From Promicromonospora sp. Populi (GTDB lineage Bacteria; Actinomycetota; Actinomycetes; Actinomycetales; Cellulomonadaceae): a DNA stretch of 64,000 nucleotides. This document shows, piece after piece, positions 27,184 through 34,321 of this stretch; the stretch's first letter is position 1, and the number at the start of each line of letters is the position of its first letter. Location: the NCBI RefSeq assembly GCF_041081105.1, contig NZ_CP163528.1, forward strand, positions 868,001-932,000. Reading direction: 5' to 3'. The position numbers and the translations under genes are program-made. The notes under the pieces are model-generated. The model did no database searches. It was not told where the DNA came from and saw only the letters and a list, made by a program, of their open reading frames with translations.

Positions 27184-28869
27184 ATGGAAGAGGCGACGAG
27201 TGGAGTGGGGCCTGGTGCGGTGCCTCCTGCGCGATCGATCGAAGACGCGCTGGCCCGGATGGACGACGTCGTGGGCGAGCTCGCAGACCTCGTCGGTCCC
27301 GACGCCCTGAACGGGTGGAACGCCCCGGGCTTCTCCCTGCTGACGTCGGCGCACACCCGGATCCGCCGCCTGACGGCACGGCTGGACGGGATGCGCTACA
27401 CGCTGCTGACCAAGATCGAGGACGACGGGTCGTGGCGGTCGGGCGGCATGTCGCGCACCTTCACGTCGTGGCTCCGCGTGCGCGAGGGCGTGGCGGCGGC
27501 GACCGCGCGCAAGGACGTGACGACCGCGCGCAGGCTGGCCACGGCGCTGCCCGCGACACGCGAGCGCCTGGTCGCGGGGGAGCTGGGGGCCGACCATGCC
27601 CGGGTGATGACCGAGGTGGCACCCACCAGCGCGACGCGCGAGGACGCGCTCGCCTGGCTGATCGACACTCGCACCGGTGAGCCGACCACGCCCGAGCTGT
27701 TCGTGCAGACCGTCACCGTCGATCTGCCCGACCCTGCAGACGATCCAGATGGCGCCCGCACCCGGGAGCAGATCACGGTGGTGCTGGAGGGCGCGATCGC
27801 CGAGGGATCCCTCGTGACCGGGGAGGGCCTCGTGCTGCGTGAGGCGGGCTCGCTGAACGCCGACCAGTTCCGCATCCTGGCGCGCCGGTTCGCCACCGTG
27901 ACCGACCCGGACGCGGACGACGAGGACGACGACAAGGCGGCCAAGGGCGAGTACCTCGACCTCTCGCGGACCTTGGGCGGCTACCACCTCGAGGGGTTCC
28001 TGACCGACGAGCACGGTCTGCTGCTGTCCACCGCGATCAACGCGGTCATGGGCGCTCCCGCCGCGGAGGACTCCAGGACACCTGCCCAGCGCCGGGCGCA
28101 GGCCGTGGCGGACGTAGCCCGCATGGTCCTCGACACCAACGCGGCTTCGCCGGGTGCGTCGATTCCACCGCACCTCAACGTCACGGTGTCCTGGACCGAG
28201 CTCGTCAGCCAGGTCACGCGCACCCGCGACGGGCTCTGCGTCGCCTGTGGGCAGGTGTCACCCGGCCGGGTGAAGCGAGCGGGACCGGGGCTGCTGTCCG
28301 CCGGCGGTCCGGTCTTCACCGAGACCGGCGGTCGGGCGCCAAGCGCGCTGGTGCGCCGCCTGGCCTGCGACAGCGCGATCACTCGCGTGGTGTTCGGGCC
28401 TGACGGCGCGGTGCTCGACGTCGGCCGCGCCCAGCGGACCGTGACCGGGCAGATGCGCCGTGCGGTCATCGCCCGCGACCAACATTGTGTCTACCCCGGC
28501 TGCGACCAGCCACCTTCGCGCTGCGAGGTGCACCATGCCGTGACGCACTGGGCTGACGGGGGTGCGACGTCCGTGGCGAACAGCGCGCTGCTGTGCTGGC
28601 ACCACCACCAGCTGGTCGACGCGCGCGGCATCACCATGCGCTGGGCCGGCCCGCTGGCTCCGGCGTCGTCGGGACACTCGTCGAGACCGGCTGGGTCTTC
28701 ACCGACGCTCGTGGCAAGCGCATCAGCCTGCCCGAGGCGGTCGAGGCGCTGCCCTCAGTGGCGGCTCCGCCCGGCGAGCCGCCAGTGGATCCACCGGCCG
28801 CGGCCGCCTGAGCTGCTGACAGCGGATCAGCTGACAGGTCGGTCGGCGCGTGTCCGGAGGGGGACTTGA
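27184..28869 (+). CDS. DUF222 and HNH endonuclease domain protein; frame probably broken near 28655
   Basis: A protein of the large actinobacterial DUF222-HNH family. The N-terminal DUF222 region includes TRIRRLTARLDGMRYTLLTKIEDDG and LRVREGVAAATARKDV. The nuclease core reads RAVIARDQHCVYPGCDQPPSRCEVHHAVTHWADGGATSVANSALLCWHHHQLV, a complete HNH with zinc cysteines. After ITMRWAGPLAP the frame used to 28869 becomes Arg/Ser/Pro-rich, whereas the -1 frame gives GVVGTLVETGWVFTDARGKR and stops at 28811, the usual type of ending. One missing C near 28658 would explain this. Such genes are often multi-copy in these genomes; biological role is unknown. Confidence 0.8.
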   Translation: MEEATSGVGPGAVPPARSIEDALARMDDVVGELADLVGPDALNGWNAPGFSLLTSAHTRIRRLTARLDGMRYTLLTKIEDDGSWRSGGMSRTFTSWLRVREGVAAATARKDVTTARRLATALPATRERLVAGELGADHARVMTEVAPTSATREDALAWLIDTRTGEPTTPELFVQTVTVDLPDPADDPDGARTREQITVVLEGAIAEGSLVTGEGLVLREAGSLNADQFRILARRFATVTDPDADDEDDDKAAKGEYLDLSRTLGGYHLEGFLTDEHGLLLSTAINAVMGAPAAEDSRTPAQRRAQAVADVARMVLDTNAASPGASIPPHLNVTVSWTELVSQVTRTRDGLCVACGQVSPGRVKRAGPGLLSAGGPVFTETGGRAPSALVRRLACDSAITRVVFGPDGAVLDVGRAQRTVTGQMRRAVIARDQHCVYPGCDQPPSRCEVHHAVTHWADGGATSVANSALLCWHHHQLVDARGITMRWAGPLAPASSGHSSRPAGSSPTLVASASACPRRSRRCPQWRLRPASRQWIHRPRPPELLTADQLTGRSARVRRGT

Positions 28870-30296
28870 ACCCCCACCCCCGGCGCTCGCGTCCGGCTCG
28901 CGAGCAGCAGGGCTCCCAGGGCCAGAGTCGCCGTGAGCCCGAGCACAACGGCGTACGCGGGTAGCCCCGCCACGTCGTACAGGGCCCAGAGGAGCGTCCC
29001 GGTCGCGGAGGCGGCGAGCGCAGCGGCGACGGCGTCTGCCACCTGCAGCGCCGACGATGCCGAACCCTGCTCGTGCGGTGCCGCGAGCTCGAGCGTGAGG
29101 ATCGACAGGGTCGGATAGACCAGACCCATCCCGGTGCCGGACAGCACCCAGAACGCCATTCCGACTCCAGCCGGCAGGTCCGGGAGCACAAGGAGCGCCG
29201 CACCGACCATGCCGAGGCCCAGCAGGCCGCCGCCCAGCCGGACGTATCCGGTGTGGCTCAGGCGCAGCAGGTTGCGCCCGCGCACCCACGACGCCGCGGA
29301 CCAGCCGAGCGCTCCGAACGAGAGGATCAGGCCGGCGCCGCCGGGGCTGAGGTGTCGTTCGTGCACGAGGAGCAGGGGGAGCAGCACCTCGGCGCCGGTG
29401 AACGCCCCCGAGACCAGAGCCCGCACGGACACGACGGCGGGCAGACCGCGTCCGGCCCGGAGCACGGACAGGGCCAGGCGCAGCGCGTCCAGCAAGGGCC
29501 GCCCGGGTTCTCGATCGGCAGGGCCATCGTCGGTGCTGGTGGGATCGGCCCGGTTGGGCTCGGCGCTGGTGCGATCGGCCCTGCGGTCGGCCCCGGTGCG
29601 GACAGCCCTTGTGCGGTCGCCTTGCGCCGCTGTCAGCCCCGGGTACATCAGGAACGCGGCCGGAGCGGTGAGCACCGCTGCGCCAAGGATGACCCAGCGC
29701 CAGCCCAGGTGGTCCACGACGAGGCCGGCGAGCGCCGGCCCGACGATCGCCGGCACCACCCACGCGGTGGCGAGCGCCGAGAACACGGCGGGGTGCCGGT
29801 CGGCGGAGAAGACGCGGGCAATGAGCACGTACAAGGCGACGCCGAACAGCCCGCTGCCGATGCCCTGTACGGCGCGCCCGGCGATGAGGGCGCCCATGCC
29901 GGTAGCCGTCCCCGCCACGGTGAGCCCGACGACAAAGAGACCCATGCCGGTCCACATCGCCGGCGCCGGTCCGGCACGGTCGCACCAGCGGCCGGCGGCA
30001 AGCATGCCGACCACGCTGGTCGCGAAGACGACGGCGAACGCGAGCGTGTAGTGCCGCAGCCCGTTCAGGTCGACGGCGATGGTCGGCATTGCCGTCGCGA
30101 CGGCGAGGGCCTCGAAAGCCCCGAGCGAGCAGAGCGCGACCATCCCGGTCAGGACGAGGCGCTGCGCGCCGCGGCTCAGCGCCCCCGGCGGCGTCCCTGA
30201 CCCGGCATCTGGCGACGACGCTTCTGCCGACGCCGTCTTTGGCGCCGCAGCCTCCGGCTCGGGGCCCGACCCCGCTGGCGAGAACGTCTCCGTCAC
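28827..30296 (-). CDS. MFS transporter whose C-terminal end is encoded by a tRNA fragment
   Basis: A protein of 489 residues with 12-14 transmembrane helices, of the drug-efflux-like MFS class: RLVLTGMVALCSLGAFEALAVATAMPTIAVDL, then LAAGRWCDRAGPAPAMWTGM, GRAVQGIGSGLFGVALYVLIARVF and PAFLMYPGL. A linker near 29510-29640 is built of repeated RTGADRRADRTSAEPN-like residues. The GTG at 30296 overlaps the stop of the oxidoreductase gene (GTGA), so both are one operon. The last 18 residues, after LLLASRTRA, come from the tRNA-Leu fragment and following bases and are not a natural MFS ending. Substrate unknown; oxidative-stress or drug export is suggested by the SoxR-linked partner. Confidence 0.85.
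   Translation of the reverse strand: MTETFSPAGSGPEPEAAAPKTASAEASSPDAGSGTPPGALSRGAQRLVLTGMVALCSLGAFEALAVATAMPTIAVDLNGLRHYTLAFAVVFATSVVGMLAAGRWCDRAGPAPAMWTGMGLFVVGLTVAGTATGMGALIAGRAVQGIGSGLFGVALYVLIARVFSADRHPAVFSALATAWVVPAIVGPALAGLVVDHLGWRWVILGAAVLTAPAAFLMYPGLTAAQGDRTRAVRTGADRRADRTSAEPNRADPTSTDDGPADREPGRPLLDALRLALSVLRAGRGLPAVVSVRALVSGAFTGAEVLLPLLLVHERHLSPGGAGLILSFGALGWSAASWVRGRNLLRLSHTGYVRLGGGLLGLGMVGAALLVLPDLPAGVGMAFWVLSGTGMGLVYPTLSILTLELAAPHEQGSASSALQVADAVAAALAASATGTLLWALYDVAGLPAYAVVLGLTATLALGALLLASRTRAPGVGVQVPLRTRADRPVS
28849..28877 (-). repeat. Copy of the tRNA-Leu 3' end inside the end of an MFS gene (att-like scar)
   Basis: These 29 bases are identical to 899-927, that is, the T arm, the 3' acceptor strand, the discriminator and two flanking bases of tRNA-Leu(GAG), in the same orientation. 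The anticodon arm and 5' half are absent, so it is not a tRNA gene. It is translated as GVGVQVPLRTR near the end of the minus-strand MFS protein. Duplicated tRNA 3' ends are the usual mark of tyrosine-recombinase integration; no integrase is in the window. Confidence 0.75.
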
Positions 30297-31420
30297 ACCA
30301 GCACCACCTTGCCGGTGGTGTGGCGCTCCTCGAGCTCGCGGTGGGCTCGTGCGGCCTCGGCGAACGGCACACGATGGGTCGCGACCCGCCAGCGCCCGGA
30401 TGCGGCGTTGGCCAGCGCGCGCTCCTGGTACGGCCGCTGGTCGGTCATCGGTGGAGCGTCCGGCCCGACGGCGTAGCGCACCTCGATGGGTGACTCGATC
30501 CGGTCGGTGTCTGCCCATGACGTGTACCGGTTGGGCGCACCGGAGGCCCAGCCGTACGCGATGAGCCGCCCGGGTGCGGTGCCGTCGTCGGCCGCGTTCC
30601 CTGCCTCGCCCGGTTGTGTCGCACCCAGTTGTGCGCCTCCCAGCAGTGCCGTGGCTGCCGTGCCGAGGTCCCCGCCCACTCCGTCGAACACGAGCGTCGC
30701 GGGGGACGGGCCGAGGGCCGCACGTGCGGTGTCCTCCCAGCCTGGGGCCGAGTAGTCGACAAGGGCGAGGCGACCGGAGCCGGACAGGTCCCCGGACGGA
30801 GCGTCCAGCAGTGCGTCGTCCAGCAGAGCGTCGTCCAGCAGGTCCCGCAGGATCTTCAGCTTCGCCGTGCCGCCCGCAAGGGCGACGACGCGGGCGCCGG
30901 CATGCAGCGCCTCCTGCACAAACAGCGGGCCGAGCCCGCCGGCGGCACCGGTGACGACGACAACGTCGGCCGCGGTGACGGCCGCGATGTCGAGGGTGTA
31001 GACGGCCATGCGGCCCGTGCCGACCATCGCGATCGCGTCGGCGGGGTCGAGGGGAGCGCCGTCGGGGCCGTCGGGGATCGCACGCAGCTTCTCGGCGGCG
31101 ACGACGACGCGCCGGGCATACCCACCGCCGTCGGGCACCGGACCGAGATGGGCCACTACGCGCCGTCCGATCCACGATGCGTCGACCCCGGACCCGACGC
31201 CGGACACGGTGCCGGCGATCTCACGGCCAGGAATCGTTGGCAGGCTCGGCAGGGGGAGCGGCGGCCCGGCCTCACCGCGGCGGAGGCTGGTGTCGAGCAG
31301 GTGCACGCCGTGCGCGACGGCGTCGACGAGCACTTCCCCGGGACCGGGCGCAGGGTCCGGGACCTGCTCGAGCGTGAGGACCTCGGGTGGTCCGAAGGTG
31401 TGGTGTCTGATGGCGTCCAT
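30293..31420 (-). CDS. Zinc-binding alcohol dehydrogenase family / quinone oxidoreductase
   Basis: A 375-residue medium-chain reductase of the quinone oxidoreductase type: MDAIRHHTFGPPEVLTLEQVPDPAPGPGEVLVDAVAHGVHLLDT, then PTIPGREIAGTVSGVGSGV and the dinucleotide-binding VVVTGAAGGLGPLFVQEALHAGARVVALAGG. Zinc ligands are absent. It probably reduces quinones with NADPH. A linker encodes LLDDALLDDALLDAPSG from a tandem repeat (about 30800-30845). The gene is divergent from soxR across a SoxR box and heads an operon with the MFS gene, so it is a likely SoxR target. Confidence 0.88.
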   Translation of the reverse strand: MDAIRHHTFGPPEVLTLEQVPDPAPGPGEVLVDAVAHGVHLLDTSLRRGEAGPPLPLPSLPTIPGREIAGTVSGVGSGVDASWIGRRVVAHLGPVPDGGGYARRVVVAAEKLRAIPDGPDGAPLDPADAIAMVGTGRMAVYTLDIAAVTAADVVVVTGAAGGLGPLFVQEALHAGARVVALAGGTAKLKILRDLLDDALLDDALLDAPSGDLSGSGRLALVDYSAPGWEDTARAALGPSPATLVFDGVGGDLGTAATALLGGAQLGATQPGEAGNAADDGTAPGRLIAYGWASGAPNRYTSWADTDRIESPIEVRYAVGPDAPPMTDQRPYQERALANAASGRWRVATHRVPFAEAARAHRELEERHTTGKVVLV

Positions 31421-31434
31421 GCGATCATCCTTTA

Positions 31435-31454
31435 ACCTGAACCAAAGTTGAGGT
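31435..31454. promoter_or_regulatory. SoxR box between the quinone oxidoreductase and soxR genes
   Basis: ACCTGAACCAAAGTTGAGGT is an imperfect 20-base palindrome that agrees with the actinobacterial SoxR operator form CCTCAA-N6-TTGAGG except at one half-site base and one central base. It lies 15 bases upstream of the oxidoreductase ATG. The half-site GTTGAGGTCAAC at 31447-31458 is repeated at 31472-31483. Confidence 0.7.
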
Positions 31455-31557
31455 CAACCAGTTGGGCCGACGTTGAGGTCAACGGCGTCCCGAGCCGGTC
31501 GGCGTCATCTCGAATGGAAGCACTCGGAGCCACCTGGAGTGACCAGGAATTGGTCAG

Positions 31558-31615
31558 AAGTCTCTGGCTTGTCTGGCGTCTCTGGCTTGTCTGGCGTCGC
31601 CGGACTGCCTGGCGT
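31558..31615. repeat. Short tandem repeat upstream of soxR
   Basis: Copies of TCTCTGGCTTGTCTGGCG, about 18 bases, run from 31561 to about 31597, followed by diverged GCCTGGCGTTGCC copies. It lies in the 245-base soxR upstream region. Confidence 0.55.
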
Positions 31616-31665
31616 TGCCAGGCACGAGTGTCGCCGAAGCCTGTGAGAGCCGTAGGAGGCTACAG

Positions 31666-32154
31666 ATGGAAGCACCCAACCCAGCCGTCCCGTGGGACCG
31701 TGACGAGCTTACGGTCGGCGACCTAGCGACCCGGAGCGGTGTGGCGGTCTCCGCACTGCACTTCTACGAGCGCAAGGGGTTGATCGCGAGCCGCCGCACG
31801 CCGGGCAACCAGCGGCGCTACCGGCGCGAGACGCTGCGGCGCGTGGCGTTCATCCGGGTGTCCCAGCGGGTCGGCATCCCGCTCGCGGACATCGGCGCGG
31901 CGCTCGACACCCTGCCCGGAGACCGCACGCCGACGGCGAAGGACTGGCGCCGCATCTCGCAGGCCTGGCACGACGACCTCGACGCGCGGATCGAGCAGCT
32001 GTCCCGGCTGCGTGACCACCTCACCGACTGCATCGGCTGCGGCTGCCTCTCGCTGCGCCGGTGCGTGCTGACCAACCCGCACGACGAGCTTGCCGAGATG
32101 GGCCCGGGCCCGCGGACGCTCCTGGTCGAAGGGCTGGAACCGGAGGGTGCGTGA
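31666..32154 (+). CDS. soxR: Redox-sensitive MerR-family regulator SoxR
   Basis: A 162-residue MerR-type regulator. The N-terminal winged HTH is LTVGDLATRSGVAVSALHFYERKGLIASRRTPGNQRRYRRETLRRV; a dimerisation helix follows; and the [2Fe-2S] cluster loop is CIGCGCLSLRRC, the CX2CXCX5C pattern specific to SoxR. Actinobacterial SoxR senses redox-active small molecules and turns on a few genes such as quinone reductases and transporters, which matches the divergent operon here. I chose ATG 31666 because TAGGAGG lies 7-14 bases upstream; 31615 would add an unlikely extension. Confidence 0.93.
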   Translation: MEAPNPAVPWDRDELTVGDLATRSGVAVSALHFYERKGLIASRRTPGNQRRYRRETLRRVAFIRVSQRVGIPLADIGAALDTLPGDRTPTAKDWRRISQAWHDDLDARIEQLSRLRDHLTDCIGCGCLSLRRCVLTNPHDELAEMGPGPRTLLVEGLEPEGA

Positions 32155-32238
32155 GTGCCGGTCGTTGCTGCCGGTCGTTGCTGCCGGCCGTGAGTGTCGG
32201 CCGAGTGGGCTCGCTCGCTGCCGACTAGGCTCGCGGCC

Positions 32239-32709
32239 ATGGTTTCTGCTCTGCCCCGCGTCCTGGTGCTCAACGGTCCTAACCTCGGCCGGCTCGGTGT
32301 TCGCGAGCCCGAGATCTACGGTCACGCCTCGATGGCGGACCTCAAGGTCTCCGCCGCCCAGTGGGGCAAGGAGCTCGGCCTGGAGGTTGACGTGCGGCAG
32401 ACCGACGACGAGTCGGAGATCGTCGGCTGGCTCCACGAGGCAGTCGACGCCGGTGCGCACGTGGTGCTGAACCCGGCGGCGTTCACGCACTACTCGTACG
32501 CACTGCGCGACGCCGCCGCGCAGGTAACCACCGCGGACCTGCTGCTGGTCGAGGTGCATCTGTCGAACCCGGCCACGCGCGAGTCGTTCCGGCACTACTC
32601 GGTGGTGGCCGGCGTCGCCACGGGTACGGTCGCGGGGTTCGGGTTCGACTCGTACCGGCTGGCGCTGACGGCGATCGCTGAGCGGCTGGCGAGTAAGCCC
32701 CAGGCTTAA
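32239..32709 (+). CDS. aroQ: 3-dehydroquinate dehydratase, type II
   Basis: A 156-residue type II enzyme that dehydrates 3-dehydroquinate. Key segments are VLVLNGPNLGRLGVREPEIYG (with the catalytic Tyr and Arg/Glu loop), WLHEAVDAGAHVVLNPAAFTHYSYALRDA, and VEVHLSNPATRESFRHYSVV with the catalytic His. The type II form forms dodecamers. In related genomes it follows aroB; here it is separated by an accessory block. ATG 32239 starts just before the first strand. Its stop is 24 bases from the end of the convergent membrane protein gene. Confidence 0.95.
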   Translation: MVSALPRVLVLNGPNLGRLGVREPEIYGHASMADLKVSAAQWGKELGLEVDVRQTDDESEIVGWLHEAVDAGAHVVLNPAAFTHYSYALRDAAAQVTTADLLLVEVHLSNPATRESFRHYSVVAGVATGTVAGFGFDSYRLALTAIAERLASKPQA

Positions 32710-32733
32710 TATTTGCCTAATGAAGCGCTGGGC

Positions 32734-33552
32734 TTAACCTAGAACGAGCATCGCCAAACCGAGGCTGCCGAGTGCAAGGAGCCAGCTGGCAAAGCTGCCG
32801 ATGAGAAAGTACTCGGTTACCGGATTCGGGCCCTGGTGGACCGGCGTGGCGGGAGCTGTTTGGCCGCCGTTCCCGGGGTCGTTGCCGGTGGTCTTCTGGA
32901 TGAGGATGGGTGGCAGCGACCTGGAGCTGGACTCGCTGGCGGCTAGTTCGGGGAAGCGAAGCAGGCCCTTGGCCCCGACCACGACGGCTGCGGCCGTCAG
33001 GTTCCCCGCAAGGCCGAGGCCCAGGATGAAAAGCCGTTCCATCGGCCCGAGAACGCGCCCGCTCCGGAGGCGGTCAGAGCCTTCCTTGGTCGGGACATTG
33101 ACAGCGTCGAGGATGAGCCGCACAAGGACGTTCGCAGTGGTGACCTGGACGAGCGCGATCCCGCCCACGAGGATCACGCGCGCCGGAGGGATCTCGGACA
33201 GGGGTCCGGGGACCCAGGTCGGCCAGGCGGTCGCCACGTCACCCCCGAACAGGAGCGCGATGACGACGCCCGCGCCGATCGCGGAGAACGCGGCGGTACG
33301 GCGTCCCTTCTCGCCGATCGCACGCCCGATCACATCGTCGAGCGCCCAAGCGGTGAGGAGTAGTGCGAGCGGTATGCCGACACCGAGCACGGTAGGCGCC
33401 GGGAGACCGCTTGCGGCCATGAGTGCCGCCAGGGTGGCAAGGCCCGCGGCGAGTGCGCTGTAGCGGCGAGCCTGGGAGATGGGCGCTTGGCTCGTGTCGC
33501 GGAACGCATCAGTAATGCCCAACGCCGCGAGAAACGCTCCGAGGACTGCCAT
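32734..33552 (-). CDS. Polytopic membrane protein with a C-terminal region like SatD-linked DUF3307 proteins
   Basis: A 272-residue protein with about seven predicted transmembrane helices. The second half carries a conserved-looking set: GPMERLFILGLGLAG (169-183), AKGLLRFPEL (194-203) and EYFLIGSFASWLLAL (247-261). I recall the same order (G-x-ER, AK-x-x-LRF, EY-x-L-x-GT/S) in the C-terminal part of DUF3307 membrane proteins encoded beside SatD in other phyla; this is memory-based and needs a profile search. Between 205 and 245 is a Ser/Gly/Pro-rich linker. It lies 7 bases after the SatD gene in one operon. An intramembrane effector or sensor role is inference. Confidence 0.6.
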   Translation of the reverse strand: MAVLGAFLAALGITDAFRDTSQAPISQARRYSALAAGLATLAALMAASGLPAPTVLGVGIPLALLLTAWALDDVIGRAIGEKGRRTAAFSAIGAGVVIALLFGGDVATAWPTWVPGPLSEIPPARVILVGGIALVQVTTANVLVRLILDAVNVPTKEGSDRLRSGRVLGPMERLFILGLGLAGNLTAAAVVVGAKGLLRFPELAASESSSRSLPPILIQKTTGNDPGNGGQTAPATPVHQGPNPVTEYFLIGSFASWLLALGSLGLAMLVLG

Positions 33553-33559
33553 CCGTGCA

Positions 33560-34213
33560 TCACGCCTTTCCGAACAGAGCTTGCGCGTCCCGAACGGCGC
33601 TCACGCCCTTCGAGAACGCCTGGCTTACGGCCGACTCTGAGATGCCCTCCCGTTCGGCGATGGCCTTCTGGGGCTTGCCGTGAAGCGCGGAGAGAAGCAT
33701 CCGCCGTTGGCGGTGGTTGAGTGTATCGACCAGGCCGTCACGTGCAACGAGGAACGCGTTGACGGGTGCGGGTGCTGGCCATCCGCTGTCCGTCGGGCCG
33801 GCGTACCTCGTTCCGGGCTTCCTGCCGAGCGAGTCGATCGCGTCCCGGGCAGCGTGCCACCCGGGGCCGTCCTGGCGGATCGGTTGAGACTCGAGCTCGA
33901 ACACCCTGACGTCTCCATTGCCGATCCCGAATCGCATGACTACAAGGTCGGGCGCCGGTTCTGCGGATGCGGTGTCCTCGGTGCTGGGATGTGCGAGCTG
34001 ATGAAGCTCGAGCCGGATCAGCAGGGTCGCGAGGGTCGCGTCGGCGACGGTCTTGAAGCCGCCCTGGATCTCGTCGCCGAAGGTCGGCTCAAGACGCTGT
34101 GCCAGGGGCATGGCGCTGCTGACCCGGGCGAGCGTAGCCAGGATTGCCTGCTGGGCCCGTGCGCGATCCTTGAGCGAACGGGAGCCGACGATGTCTCCGA
34201 TGACGGTGTACAC
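33560..34213 (-). CDS. SatD family protein: cyclase-like domain plus C-terminal helix-turn-helix
   Basis: A 217-residue protein. The N-terminal domain reads TVIGDIVGSRSLKDR (Asp7), LEPTFGDEIQGGF (Asp47), ADATLATLLIRLEL and VVMRFGIGNGDV (91-102). These line up in order with class III nucleotide cyclases (D-I-x-G-S/F, GDE-x-x-x-x-F, R-x-GI-x-x-G-x-V), where the two Asp bind metal. The transition-state Arg may be Arg123 in GWHAARDAI, but the partner Asn is not evident. Residues 165-205 (LNHRQRRMLLSALHGKPQKAIAEREGISESAVSQAF) form a sigma-region-4/LuxR-like HTH. GTG 34213 has no Shine-Dalgarno, suggesting a leaderless mRNA. SatD assignment is good; catalytic activity is unproven. Confidence 0.78.
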   Translation of the reverse strand: MYTVIGDIVGSRSLKDRARAQQAILATLARVSSAMPLAQRLEPTFGDEIQGGFKTVADATLATLLIRLELHQLAHPSTEDTASAEPAPDLVVMRFGIGNGDVRVFELESQPIRQDGPGWHAARDAIDSLGRKPGTRYAGPTDSGWPAPAPVNAFLVARDGLVDTLNHRQRRMLLSALHGKPQKAIAEREGISESAVSQAFSKGVSAVRDAQALFGKA

Positions 34214-34216
34214 CAG

Positions 34217-34261
34217 TTAAGTGTATACCTCAATATCTCAACTATTAAGTTGTATGCTTAA
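34217..34261. promoter_or_regulatory. Operator-like repeats between the SatD and PycTM-like genes
   Basis: Two 17-base imperfect palindromes, TTAAGTGTATACCTCAA (34217-34233) and TTAAGTTGTATGCTTAA (34245-34261), lie 28 bases apart, each of the form TTAAG-N7-CTYAA; an extra CTCAA half-site is at 34237-34241. The block is AT-rich, unlike its surroundings, and contains possible -10 elements in both directions (TATACA on the minus strand, TATGCT on the plus strand). It is the obvious place for the SatD HTH to bind and control both sides. Confidence 0.6.
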
Positions 34262-34321
34262 TTATCTGGCTGACGACCCCGGTAGGCTCGCGCAAGCGTT
34301 CGGTGGAGGTCGGGAGGCTGC

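Noticed and set aside
899..28877. A 28 kb integrated element bounded by the two tRNA-Leu 3' ends
   Set aside because: The stretch holds essential genes (rpsD, alaS, aroB) in normal order, has no integrase, and the fragment lies on the 5' side of the tRNA, the wrong side for a simple insertion at this tRNA.
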